Of a stretch of 12,518 bases of DNA, positions 1-6,069 are shown one piece after another. Each line of letters begins with the position of its first letter. Within the stretch, counting starts at the first letter, position 1. Below the pieces are notes generated by a model. That model ran no database searches and was not told the origin of the DNA. It saw nothing but the letters and a program-made list of their open reading frames with translations. The translations under genes and the position numbers were made by a program. Source of the stretch: Desulfovibrio sp. (lineage in GTDB: Bacteria > Desulfobacterota > Desulfovibrionia > Desulfovibrionales > Desulfovibrionaceae). The stretch spans positions 1-12,518 of the forward strand of contig JAQVZK010000027.1 in assembly GCA_028708195.1 (NCBI GenBank), read 5' to 3'.

Positions 1-491
1 AGGACGGATATTTCTGGATTCTGGGCCGTATTGACGACTCCATCAACGTGTCGGGGCACCGCCTCTCCACGGCAGAAATCGAAGCGGTTCTTGCCAGTTG
101 CCCGGAGGTGGGCGAGGCTGCTGTTGTTCCCATGCCGCATGCCCTCAAGGGCGAAGGCATCTACGTATACATTGTCACGCGCGACGAAGTGCCGTGGAGC
201 GCCGACTTGCGCGCCAAACTGCGTGAGGCAGTACGACGCGACATCGGTGCGCTGGCTACCCCGGAATACATCCAGTTTGTTGACGGCATGCCCAAGACCA
301 CTTCGGGCAAGATTATCCGCCGCATGCTGCGCAAAATAGCTGGTGACAGTTACGATGATATTGGCGACACCACATCCTTGGCCGAACCAGAAGTGATACC
401 CAAAATCATTTCCGGGCACCGCAACCTTGTGGCGGGGCGGCATGAAACAGAAGAGGCCCTTGAAGGCGGCGACATCACAAAGGCCGAATAA
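1..491 (+). CDS. acs: Acetyl-CoA synthetase (AMP-forming), C-terminal part, 5' end outside window
   Basis: This is the C-terminal end of an AMP-forming acetate:CoA ligase, which makes acetyl-CoA from acetate, ATP and CoA in the cytoplasm. The reading frame is open from base 3 to the TAA at 489-491, so only about 162 residues are present. Visible hallmarks are the hinge region (DGYFWILGRIDDSINVSGHR), in which the Asp after GRI is the pivot of the ANL superfamily, and the late motif PKTTSGKIIRR. The Lys of that motif (codon 309-311) is the catalytic lysine of the second half-reaction and is the site of inhibitory acetylation in well-studied homologues. After the usual end of the family the protein runs on for roughly 20 acidic residues (HETEEALEGGD and on to KAE). 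The internal ATG at 48 is not a start, because the family homology continues upstream of it. Identification is confident; the length of the whole protein is unknown. Confidence 0.95.
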   Translation, partial: DGYFWILGRIDDSINVSGHRLSTAEIEAVLASCPEVGEAAVVPMPHALKGEGIYVYIVTRDEVPWSADLRAKLREAVRRDIGALATPEYIQFVDGMPKTTSGKIIRRMLRKIAGDSYDDIGDTTSLAEPEVIPKIISGHRNLVAGRHETEEALEGGDITKAE

Positions 492-510
492 CCCACGCAT
501 CAAAACAGTA

Positions 511-544
511 AAAGGCTGGGGTGCCATAGCGCCCCAGCCTTTTT
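511..544. terminator. Bidirectional intrinsic terminator between acs and the HMA-like gene
   Basis: GGCTGGGG (514-521) pairs with CCCCAGCC (532-539). The stem is extended by A-T pairs at 511-513/540-542. A T-run follows on the + strand (540-544) and a shorter one on the minus strand. It lies 20 bases after the acs stop and 20 bases beyond the stop of the minus-strand gene, so it suits both convergent transcripts. Confidence 0.85.
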
Positions 545-564
545 ATTTAAACTTATTGCTGATT

Positions 565-1125
565 TTACAATGCCTTACGGCGCACCCAGACATGGCGGGT
601 TGCCAGGGCCGCCCAAGTCAAACCCGCAACCACATGCAGGCTCTTGCCACCAGCAAACCCGGTAAGCAGGCAAAGACCGCCCGCGCCAAGCATGGTGCGC
701 ACCGCAAATTTACGATGGGTTATACCCATAATCTTGCTATTGCCGGTTCCAGACACCAGGGCTTGCAAAAAGGCTGGCACCTGCATGTCGCCCAGCATGT
801 CGCCAAAGCCTGTGCCCCGCGCCGCCCCCTTGCAAGCGGCTACGGCAAGCTGTGAGTGCTTTTCAGCTCTGCGGGCCGCGGCAACTTCGCTCTTGGGCTT
901 CAACAGGGCCGGTACTTTTTTTTCCAGCCGCTTGCAGATGGCGGCAAAATCTGTACCGGGTGCCATCAGCAACAAAAGGGATTCCGAACCAAAACGCACT
1001 TCGCTGACCTCTGTTTCCGCTTGCAGCAAGGCCTGTGCAGCATCGCGAACCTTGGCCTCGGCCAGAGCAGGATGACGCAGGCGCGCCCGGCCTTCCATCA
1101 CATGCGCAACGTAAGAAGACGGCAT
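565..1125 (-). CDS. HMA-like domain protein with hydrophobic C-terminal tail
   Basis: A 186-residue protein of unknown exact function. Residues 1-75 look like a degenerate heavy-metal-associated (ferredoxin-like) domain: it opens with GRARLRHPAL where a classical HMA domain would carry its CxxC metal loop, so the usual thiol site is missing. The same signature recurs in the small protein encoded at 4452-4739 and, more loosely, at the N-terminus of the ATPase encoded at 2327-4474. Residues about 138-180 form one or two hydrophobic segments ending in a basic tail (WVRRKAL), so the protein is probably membrane-anchored with the HMA-like domain in the cytoplasm. The start at 1125 is chosen because AGGAGG lies at 1135-1130, four bases upstream; an in-frame ATG at 1194 would add 23 basic residues that do not look like this domain. 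It is transcribed away from feoA. A role as a metal sensor, scaffold or pump partner is inference from context. Confidence 0.75.
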   Translation of the reverse strand: MPSSYVAHVMEGRARLRHPALAEAKVRDAAQALLQAETEVSEVRFGSESLLLLMAPGTDFAAICKRLEKKVPALLKPKSEVAAARRAEKHSQLAVAACKGAARGTGFGDMLGDMQVPAFLQALVSGTGNSKIMGITHRKFAVRTMLGAGGLCLLTGFAGGKSLHVVAGLTWAALATRHVWVRRKAL

Positions 1126-1171
1126 GGGGCCTCCTTGGTAAAAGGCGGGTCGTAAAAGGCCCGGTTTGAAA

Positions 1172-1199
1172 TTGACTTTCTTTTCTCTTGACATATCTT
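1172..1199 (+). promoter_or_regulatory. Candidate sigma-70-type promoter for feoA
   Basis: TTGACT (1172-1177) is followed after 16 bases by TATCTT (1194-1199), which matches 5/6 and 4/6 of the bacterial consensus. A second TTGACA lies at 1188-1193, but its -10 at 17 bases is poor. Transcription would leave a leader of about 150 bases before feoA at 1359. Confidence 0.35.
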
Positions 1200-1262
1200 A
1201 CTGGCGAGAGCAAGATTCTCACCAAGCCTGTAGGTAATTTGGGCCCCCATGCCGCCATACCT

Positions 1263-1284
1263 GATGCAGTATAAAACATGCATC
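1263..1284. repeat. Inverted repeat GATGCA/TGCATC in the divergent promoter region
   Basis: Six-base arms GATGCA (1263-1268) and TGCATC (1279-1284) are separated by ten A/T-rich bases that contain TATAAA. The site lies between the divergent HMA-like gene and feoA and has the size of an operator. An AT-rich palindrome ATAAATTTAT (1310-1319) follows. Neither is a convincing Fur box by eye. Confidence 0.35.
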
Positions 1285-1317
1285 GAGGCTTGAGCACGGG
1301 CCTGAACTCATAAATTT

Positions 1318-1326
1318 ATTATATCA
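1318..1326 (-). promoter_or_regulatory. Candidate extended -10 promoter for the HMA-like gene
   Basis: Read on the minus strand the bases give TGATATAAT, a perfect TATAAT with the TG of an extended -10 element. The -35 region is only a T-run and scores poorly. It would give a leader of about 185 bases before the start at 1125. On the + strand the same bases lie about 30 nt upstream of feoA, so occupancy here could couple the two divergent genes. Not tested. Confidence 0.45.
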
Positions 1327-1358
1327 CAGCCTCAAGGCTAAAAAAAGAGAGAACACGC

Positions 1359-1607
1359 ATGAGCCAGATTGTCAATCTGCGTCAGATGCAGGTAGGCCAG
1401 CAGGGCAAAATCGCCGCTGTGGAAGCCCTTGGTGAAATGAACCGCCGCATTCGTGACATGGGCCTCATCCCCGGCACCACGGTTTCCATCGTTGGACGTG
1501 CCCCCCTTAAAGACCCTGTCGCACTGCGCCTGTCTGGCGTCACGATCTCGCTCCGTAACAGCGAAGCCGACTTTATCAAGGTCGATTTGGCTGGTTCTGG
1601 CAGCTAG
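1359..1607 (+). CDS. feoA: FeoA domain protein (orphan, no feoB nearby)
   Basis: An 82-residue protein made of a single FeoA domain, an SH3-like small beta-barrel. The typical core is plain: GEMNRRIRDMGLIPGT at about residues 25-40, then VSIVGRAPLKDPVALRL at 42-58 and the SLRNSEA turn at 64-70. In known systems FeoA is a small cytoplasmic partner of the ferrous iron channel FeoB and modulates its activity or assembly. Here no FeoB is present. Instead, the gene is followed on the same strand by a small membrane protein (1748-2002) and a P-type ATPase (2327-4474). The Shine-Dalgarno is only a purine-rich GAGAG stretch. The family is certain; its working partner is not. It may serve a FeoB elsewhere in the genome, or act on the neighbouring pump. 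Confidence 0.93.
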   Translation: MSQIVNLRQMQVGQQGKIAAVEALGEMNRRIRDMGLIPGTTVSIVGRAPLKDPVALRLSGVTISLRNSEADFIKVDLAGSGS

Positions 1608-1645
1608 ACTTCCTGCCTTTTCACAATTATTATATTTTCCCTCAG

Positions 1646-1690
1646 CCCTGCCACGCCTGCGTGGCAGGGTGTAAGGCCTTTTACCCTGCC
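1646..1690 (+). promoter_or_regulatory. Two overlapping, mutually exclusive hairpins between feoA and the one-helix protein
   Basis: CCCTGCCACGC (1646-1656) pairs perfectly with GCGTGGCAGGG (1659-1669). The right arm contains GGCAGGGT (1663-1670), which can pair instead with ACCCTGCC (1683-1690). The two folds cannot form together, as in attenuator-type switches. No proper U-run follows either hairpin, so a simple terminator is unlikely. A further 13-base inverted repeat (GCAAAC, G, GTTTGC) lies at 1710-1722, just before the next gene's ribosome binding site. Confidence 0.45.
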
Positions 1691-1747
1691 GTCTGGCGTG
1701 GCTTGCCGCGCAAACGGTTTGCAACGCTATCATCTAGGAGGCGTATC

Positions 1748-2002
1748 ATGAATAACGGACTGAAATTTGGCCTGTGGTTTCTGGGTGGCCTGATTGTCGG
1801 CGCTGTGGGCACTGCGGCTGCGAGCCGTGGCAAGCTTGATTTCAAGCCCCTGGCGACTGACCTCATCAGCCGTGGCATTGATGTCAAGGATGCCCTGCTG
1901 ACCAAGGTTGAAGCTCTGAAAGAAGACGTGGAAGACCTCACCGCTGAAGCCCGCATGGCCTCTGAAAAACGCAAGTCCACCAAGGACGCGACTGAAGCCT
2001 AG
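1748..2002 (+). CDS. Small one-helix membrane protein, PacL/DUF6110-like
   Basis: An 84-residue protein. Residues about 6-25 form a glycine-rich transmembrane helix (LKFGLWFLGGLIVGAVGTAA). It is followed by a charged, probably helical cytoplasmic tail (about 30-75) with a run of Lys, Glu and Asp ending in EDLTAEAR. The start is set by AGGAGG at 1736-1741, six bases before the ATG. The architecture, one N-terminal helix plus an amphipathic tail encoded just before a P1B-type ATPase, resembles the mycobacterial PacL proteins (DUF1490), which stabilise CtpC-type pumps. It also recalls the DUF6110 family found beside similar ATPases. That likeness is by pattern, not by a search. The C-terminus lacks the acidic, histidine-rich metal motif described for PacL1. 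A role as a pump-stabilising partner is inferred. Confidence 0.7.
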   Translation: MNNGLKFGLWFLGGLIVGAVGTAAASRGKLDFKPLATDLISRGIDVKDALLTKVEALKEDVEDLTAEARMASEKRKSTKDATEA

Positions 2003-2326
2003 GCCCATTTTGCACAGCAAGCCTCACAAGGCGAAAGCTTTTACACACGCTCTGCAGTTGCAGCGTGAAACGGCACAAGAGCATAACGACAATGCCCGGC
2101 ACCGGAACAGTCAGCCAAGGCTACCGTTCCGGTGCCAAGAACAACTGCCAGATGTCAGCCGAGCGACCAAGCCGCACGCATGGCATGCGCCCCTTTCGCC
2201 TGCCAGATATATGGAAGTCGGATAAACAGGCGCCCGCTCCGGCTCATGCCACTGCGCGCAGTTGTCCTTCCCAAGGGGCTATCCCATCGTACAGATTCAA
2301 TTTATATATGGAACAGGAGCGCGCGC
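2003..2326 (+). other. Long spacer or leader upstream of the P-type ATPase, no convincing gene
   Basis: This 324-base stretch separates the one-helix protein gene from the ATPase start. An open frame beginning with GTG at 2065 runs to 2349 across the ATPase start, but it has no ribosome binding site, no recognisable domain and a late composition unlike the neighbours. The main structure is the hairpin at 2098-2136. An AT-rich patch (TTTATATATG, about 2301-2310) just before the ATPase ribosome binding site could be a -10 element, but no -35 is visible. The length suggests either a separate promoter for the ATPase or a regulatory leader. Confidence 0.5.
2098..2136 (+). promoter_or_regulatory. 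Strong hairpin in the ATPase leader
   Basis: GGCACCGGAAC (2098-2108) pairs perfectly with GTTCCGGTGCC (2126-2136). The inner part holds a further short stem AGC/GCT (2113-2115/2120-2122) set off by an internal loop. No T-run follows, so it is not an intrinsic terminator. It may be a structured element of the leader mRNA or part of a riboregulator. I could not match it to a known metal riboswitch. Confidence 0.5.
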
Positions 2327-4474
2327 ATGCGTTTTTACATTGTTCATGAGCTGCGTGGCCTGACCACGCCCGAATCCGGCAGAATGCGCGTGCGCGCCTC
2401 TTGCCCTCTTGGCATGGCGCAGGCCGAAACCTTGGCCGGTGCGCTTGCCACGCTGCCTGGTATAAGCGAAGTAAGTGTTAATCCCCGTCTGGGAAGCCTG
2501 CTCTTTTTCTTTGATGATGATGAGAGCCGCGAAACTGCTTTGACCCTCTTTGTGGGAGCGGGTGGCCAGAATGGCCCCCTGGCTGAACTGATTGATGACC
2601 CCAATCCCCAACCCGGCGAGGCTACTCTTACTGAAGGGCTGATGCCCGTTTTTCAGTACATCTTTGTGCGCCCCCTGCTGCCGATGGCCTTGCGCATGGT
2701 CAACAGCGTGGTGAGCGCAGTTCCCTTTCTTTTCAAAGGTATCCGGGCTGCACTGCGCGGCGCGCTCAACGTGGATGTGCTGGACGCAGCCGCCATTGGC
2801 GCGTCCCTTGTCATGCGCGATTTTCGCACGGTCAGCCTGCTGACCCTGTTGCTGGGCCTTGGTGAAACGCTGGAATACTGGACGCGCCGCCGCTCTATGG
2901 CCACCCTTACCGAAAGCCTGGCGCTCAACGTTGAAAACGTCTGGCTGCTCGTCGAGGGAACAGAAGTCTCCGTTCCTCTGGCCCAGGTGAAGGAAGGCGA
3001 CCTTGTCGTTGTGCGCGACGGCGGCAGCATCCCCGTGGACGGCGTGGTTGAAAAAGGCCACGCCGTGGTCAACCAGTCATCGATGACGGGCGAGCCGCTG
3101 GGCGTCAACCGCACAACAGGTGCCTCTGTTTTTGCTGGCACGGTTGTGGAAGAAGGATGCCTGGTCATTCGCGCCCGTCATGTGGGCGACGGCACTCGGC
3201 TTCGTCAGGTTGTTAAATTCATTGAAGAATCTGAATCACTCAAAGCTGGCATTCAAGGCAAGTACGAACGCCTTGCCGACATGGCGGTGCCTTTTACCTT
3301 TGGTCTGGCGGCCCTTGTGTGGCTGCTCACGCGCGACTTCCGCCGTGCGGCCTCGGTACTGCTTGTGGACTACTCCTGCGCGCTCAAGCTGGCTACCCCG
3401 CTGGCGGTGCTGGCCTCCATGCGCGAAGGGGCCCGTCATGGCATGGTCATCAAGGGCGGGCGGTATCTTGAAGCCCTCAATGAGGCCGACACTGTCGTCT
3501 TTGACAAAACAGGCACCCTCACCCAGGCAAGCCCCAAAGTGGTGGAAGTTTTTCCCGCGCCGGATTTTGACCGCACCGAGGTTTTGCGCGTCATGGCCTG
3601 CCTTGAGGAACATTTTCCCCACCCCGTGGCCCGCGCCGTTGTGCGCAAGGCTGATGAAGAAGGCCTCAAGCATGCCGAAGAGCACGCCCACGTGGAATAC
3701 GTGGTTGCCCACGGCGTGGCCTCCACGCTGTACGGAAAAAAGATGCGGGTGGGCAGCCGCCACTATATAGAACATGACGAAAACGTAGACCTTTCTGTTC
3801 TGAGCGAAACCATTGAAGAACAGACCAGCATGGGACGCTCTTTGCTCTTTATGAGTGAAGACGGCAAGGTGGCTGGCATGGTTTCCATCGAAGACCCAAT
3901 GCGGCCCGAAGCTCCCCGTGTGGTAGAAGAACTTCGCGGATTGGGCTTTAACCGCATTCTCATGCTGACGGGTGACGACGAGCGCACGGCGCGTGCCGTG
4001 GCCGCCCGTGTGGGCATCGACGAGTATCGCTCGCAGGTGCTGCCTACAGACAAGGCCCGCATCATTCAGGACCTGACAGATCAAGGCTGCAAGGTACTTA
4101 TGGTGGGCGACGGCATCAACGATGCCCCGGCGCTTTCCGCTTCACACGTGGGCGTTGCCATGATTGACGGTACGGATCTGGCCCGCGAGGTGGCCAACGT
4201 ACTGCTGACCCACCCCAACCTTGAAGGCCTTATAAACGCCCGCCTGCTGGGTACACGCACATTACGGCGCATCCATTTCAATTTTGTGGCCACGTTGACG
4301 CTCAACAGCGCCTTTTTGGTGGGCGGCCTCTTTATGTTTATGGGGCCGGCAATCTCTGCCCTGCTGCACAATGTGACCACACTGGGCGTGGCCCTCAATG
4401 CCATGCGGCCCCACCTGCCCCAAAAGGCCCTGCCGGGCGAGGACAGTCATTTTGAGCACCCTGCATCTACTTAA
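2327..4474 (+). CDS. P1B-like metal-transporting P-type ATPase with Ser-Cys-Ala membrane motif
   Basis: A 715-residue inner-membrane pump that would use ATP, through an aspartyl-phosphate, to move a transition metal. Residues 1-75 form a degenerate HMA-like domain without a CxxC. Next come short hydrophobic helices (about 100-190), the actuator domain with TGEP at 254-257, and the membrane segment with YSCALKLATP, where Ser350-Cys351-Ala replaces the classical Cys-Pro-Cys. The phosphorylation motif DKTGT follows (Asp393), then the P1B-type His-Pro at 432-433, TGD at 548-550, GDGINDAP at 594-601 and two C-terminal helices with HNVTTLGVALN. Start: AGGAG at 2315-2319 is seven bases before this ATG; the open frame reaches upstream to 2132, but that part is noncoding-like. 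Its 3' end overlaps the next gene. Mycobacterial CtpC-type pumps are a possible relative. Metal and direction are not determined by the sequence; efflux of Mn, Zn or Fe is the leading inference. Confidence 0.92.
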   Translation: MRFYIVHELRGLTTPESGRMRVRASCPLGMAQAETLAGALATLPGISEVSVNPRLGSLLFFFDDDESRETALTLFVGAGGQNGPLAELIDDPNPQPGEATLTEGLMPVFQYIFVRPLLPMALRMVNSVVSAVPFLFKGIRAALRGALNVDVLDAAAIGASLVMRDFRTVSLLTLLLGLGETLEYWTRRRSMATLTESLALNVENVWLLVEGTEVSVPLAQVKEGDLVVVRDGGSIPVDGVVEKGHAVVNQSSMTGEPLGVNRTTGASVFAGTVVEEGCLVIRARHVGDGTRLRQVVKFIEESESLKAGIQGKYERLADMAVPFTFGLAALVWLLTRDFRRAASVLLVDYSCALKLATPLAVLASMREGARHGMVIKGGRYLEALNEADTVVFDKTGTLTQASPKVVEVFPAPDFDRTEVLRVMACLEEHFPHPVARAVVRKADEEGLKHAEEHAHVEYVVAHGVASTLYGKKMRVGSRHYIEHDENVDLSVLSETIEEQTSMGRSLLFMSEDGKVAGMVSIEDPMRPEAPRVVEELRGLGFNRILMLTGDDERTARAVAARVGIDEYRSQVLPTDKARIIQDLTDQGCKVLMVGDGINDAPALSASHVGVAMIDGTDLAREVANVLLTHPNLEGLINARLLGTRTLRRIHFNFVATLTLNSAFLVGGLFMFMGPAISALLHNVTTLGVALNAMRPHLPQKALPGEDSHFEHPAST

Positions 4475-4739
4475 ATATGTGCGTAGCTTTGTAGACGGCC
4501 GGGTGCGCATACGCCACCCTGCCCTGCAAAACGTGGCTGTGGCAGCCTTGGCCGAAGCACGCATGAAAGCCATCGCCGGGGTAATCGCTGTGGAGTGCAA
4601 CCCCGTCAGCGGCTCGGTGCTGCTCACCTATGACAGCACGGTCATCCCCAGGGACCGCCTCTTTGCCATTGGTGAAGCTTGGGCCGTTTATCTGGACAAG
4701 GTCAAGGCAGGCAGGCCTGCAGATGTGCCGGAATTCTAA
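4452..4739 (+). CDS. Small stand-alone degenerate HMA-like protein
   Basis: A soluble protein of about 95 residues that consists of one HMA-like domain. It carries the signature GRVRIRHPAL also seen in the minus-strand gene at 565-1125, followed by a predicted helix, then IAVECNPVSGSVLLTYD, which matches the second and third strands of a ferredoxin-like fold. The metal-binding CxxC is absent; the single Cys is in strand two. The frame overlaps the end of the ATPase gene. The TTG at 4452 is preferred as start because GAGGAC lies about eight bases upstream and because the domain begins just after it; the ATG at 4398 would add 18 residues that merely shadow the ATPase frame. Overlap suggests translational coupling, so it is probably made with the pump as a regulatory or partner subunit. 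Confidence 0.72.
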   Translation: MSTLHLLKYVRSFVDGRVRIRHPALQNVAVAALAEARMKAIAGVIAVECNPVSGSVLLTYDSTVIPRDRLFAIGEAWAVYLDKVKAGRPADVPEF

Positions 4740-4840
4740 GCCTGTCACTGTGCCGGAAGGCTGAGTTTCAAGACACCAAGCGACTCATTTTTTCCGAGCC
4801 AGCTGCTGCAAATGCTACGGCCGCTTTTATCAGAACCATA

Positions 4841-4880
4841 AAACAGGCCCCGAAATCTTTGATTTCGGGGCCTGTTTTTG
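4841..4880. terminator. Bidirectional intrinsic terminator ending the metal cluster
   Basis: A perfect 17-bp stem (4841-4857 with 4861-4877) closes on a TTT loop. It is flanked by T-runs in both directions. It separates the + strand metal cluster from the minus-strand glycosyltransferase, which ends at 4912. The stretch 4740-4840 before it holds nothing I can name. Confidence 0.93.
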
Positions 4881-4911
4881 GAACAGAAGACTTTTGAAGC
4901 GGCATAAAAGG

Positions 4912-6069
4912 TCAGCTTTCACACCTGGATTGGTAAACACCCAATTGTTTCAGTGCGTTGAGCACGTCTTCAACAGGCAGCCCGCCCATGCAGGATTCAA
5001 GGGGTCTCGGGTATTCAAACCCCAGATTAAGGTAGGCACAGGCCCCGGTATGCGGCAGCAGGCTTTTGGTAGCCTTGCCCCACGCCCCCCAGCGCATGGG
5101 GTTGGTGGGCCCGTGCAAGCCCACGGTGGGCGCTCCTGCCAGGGCTGCCAGATGCATGGTGCCCGTATTCACCGAAACCACAGCTGCCCCCCTGGAGAAC
5201 ATCCAGGCCAGAGCAGGCAGAGAAAGCTTACCGGCAAGGGATACGGCGGGGCAGTCTGCGTGGGCTTCAAGAAAGGCCACATTACGCTGTGCATCGCCCG
5301 GCGCACCCGTAAGGCAGACCTGAAAACCCAGCTCATAAAGTCTTTTTGCCAAAAAAGCCCAGTACTCCGCAGGCCATTCTTTAAGCCAGGCGTGGATGCC
5401 CGAAGGCCACATATGCAGATAAATACGCGGCAAACGCGCGCCAGCCATGCTTTCAAGCATAGCGTCAGCCTGCGCTGCGTCCACAGGTGGTTCTTGCGGC
5501 AGGGCCAGGCCGGGGGCCGCCTCCATATCCGGAAACAGGCTCCTGCCCAATGCCACAAAGTTTTCCACCTCGTGCCTGTCCGCACGGTGAGGCACCTTGT
5601 AGGAATAGCCATAAGCCCGGCACTGACCTGAAGTTTCAAAGCCCACAGTGCGATTGGCACCGGACAGATTACTTAAAACAGCCCCCAAACGCGGCCACTG
5701 GCTGCTGTCGATCAAAACATCCAGTCTCTTTTCACGCAACCAGGAGAGCATGGCGGGCACCTGACGCACCCCAAAAGCGGCGCTCTCGTCAATGCCTGGA
5801 ATCAGCGGAACTGTGGACGCATTGCCCTTTGTGGTTAAAAGATAAAACCGGGCATCTGGCAAATGTTTGCGCAACCCTGCAATTACAGATGAAAAGAGCA
5901 AAAGGTCGCCTATGGCCCCCAGGCAAAGAAAGCCCACACTCTGCACTCGCGCGGGTGCTGCCAAGGCAGAGGTTCCCATTGCCGCGCGCAAACCGGCAGA
6001 GCACAAGGTCAGCGGGATGCCCGCCCACCGATCAAGAAAGCGGTTAAGCTTGTTGCCGCGCTCGGCCAT
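4912..6069 (-). CDS. Family 9 glycosyltransferase (ADP-heptose:LPS heptosyltransferase-like)
   Basis: A 385-residue GT-B fold enzyme of glycosyltransferase family 9, which moves a sugar, usually heptose from ADP-heptose, onto lipopolysaccharide core at the inner face of the membrane. The N-terminal half has the acceptor-side motif GAIGDLLLFSSVIAGLRKHLP (from residue 51). The C-terminal half has the donor-side motif NTGTMHLAALAGAPTVGLHGPTNP (from 301), close to the family's D/N-T/S-G-x-M-H-L-A. The start at 6069 is chosen because its ATG overlaps the TGA of the upstream WbaP-type gene by one base (TGATG), with GGAG seven bases before that overlap. An in-frame upstream ATG at 6135 lies inside the neighbour. 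The pair is clearly an operon. True donor and acceptor are unknown; the context with a WbaP homologue leaves open O-antigen or capsule in place of core. Confidence 0.88.
   Translation of the reverse strand: MAERGNKLNRFLDRWAGIPLTLCSAGLRAAMGTSALAAPARVQSVGFLCLGAIGDLLLFSSVIAGLRKHLPDARFYLLTTKGNASTVPLIPGIDESAAFGVRQVPAMLSWLREKRLDVLIDSSQWPRLGAVLSNLSGANRTVGFETSGQCRAYGYSYKVPHRADRHEVENFVALGRSLFPDMEAAPGLALPQEPPVDAAQADAMLESMAGARLPRIYLHMWPSGIHAWLKEWPAEYWAFLAKRLYELGFQVCLTGAPGDAQRNVAFLEAHADCPAVSLAGKLSLPALAWMFSRGAAVVSVNTGTMHLAALAGAPTVGLHGPTNPMRWGAWGKATKSLLPHTGACAYLNLGFEYPRPLESCMGGLPVEDVLNALKQLGVYQSRCES

Noticed and set aside
1126..1194. Upstream ATG at 1194 for the HMA-like protein
   Set aside because: The ATG at 1125 has an AGGAGG four bases upstream and begins right at the domain; the extra 23 residues have no family likeness.
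1305..1330. Fur box upstream of feoA
   Set aside because: The AT-rich palindrome matches only about half of the TGATAATnATTATCA consensus; it is better explained as -10 promoter DNA.
2003..2326. Cobalamin riboswitch in the ATPase leader
   Set aside because: GCCACTG and AGTCAG are present, but in the wrong order and without the other conserved blocks.
2065..2349. Open frame starting GTG at 2065 as a small gene in the ATPase leader
   Set aside because: No ribosome binding site, no recognisable fold, and it runs through the ATPase start. Part of it lies in a strong hairpin.
2297..4084. Long minus-strand open frames within the ATPase gene
   Set aside because: They are antisense frames of a GC-rich gene; the + strand product has all the P-type motifs.
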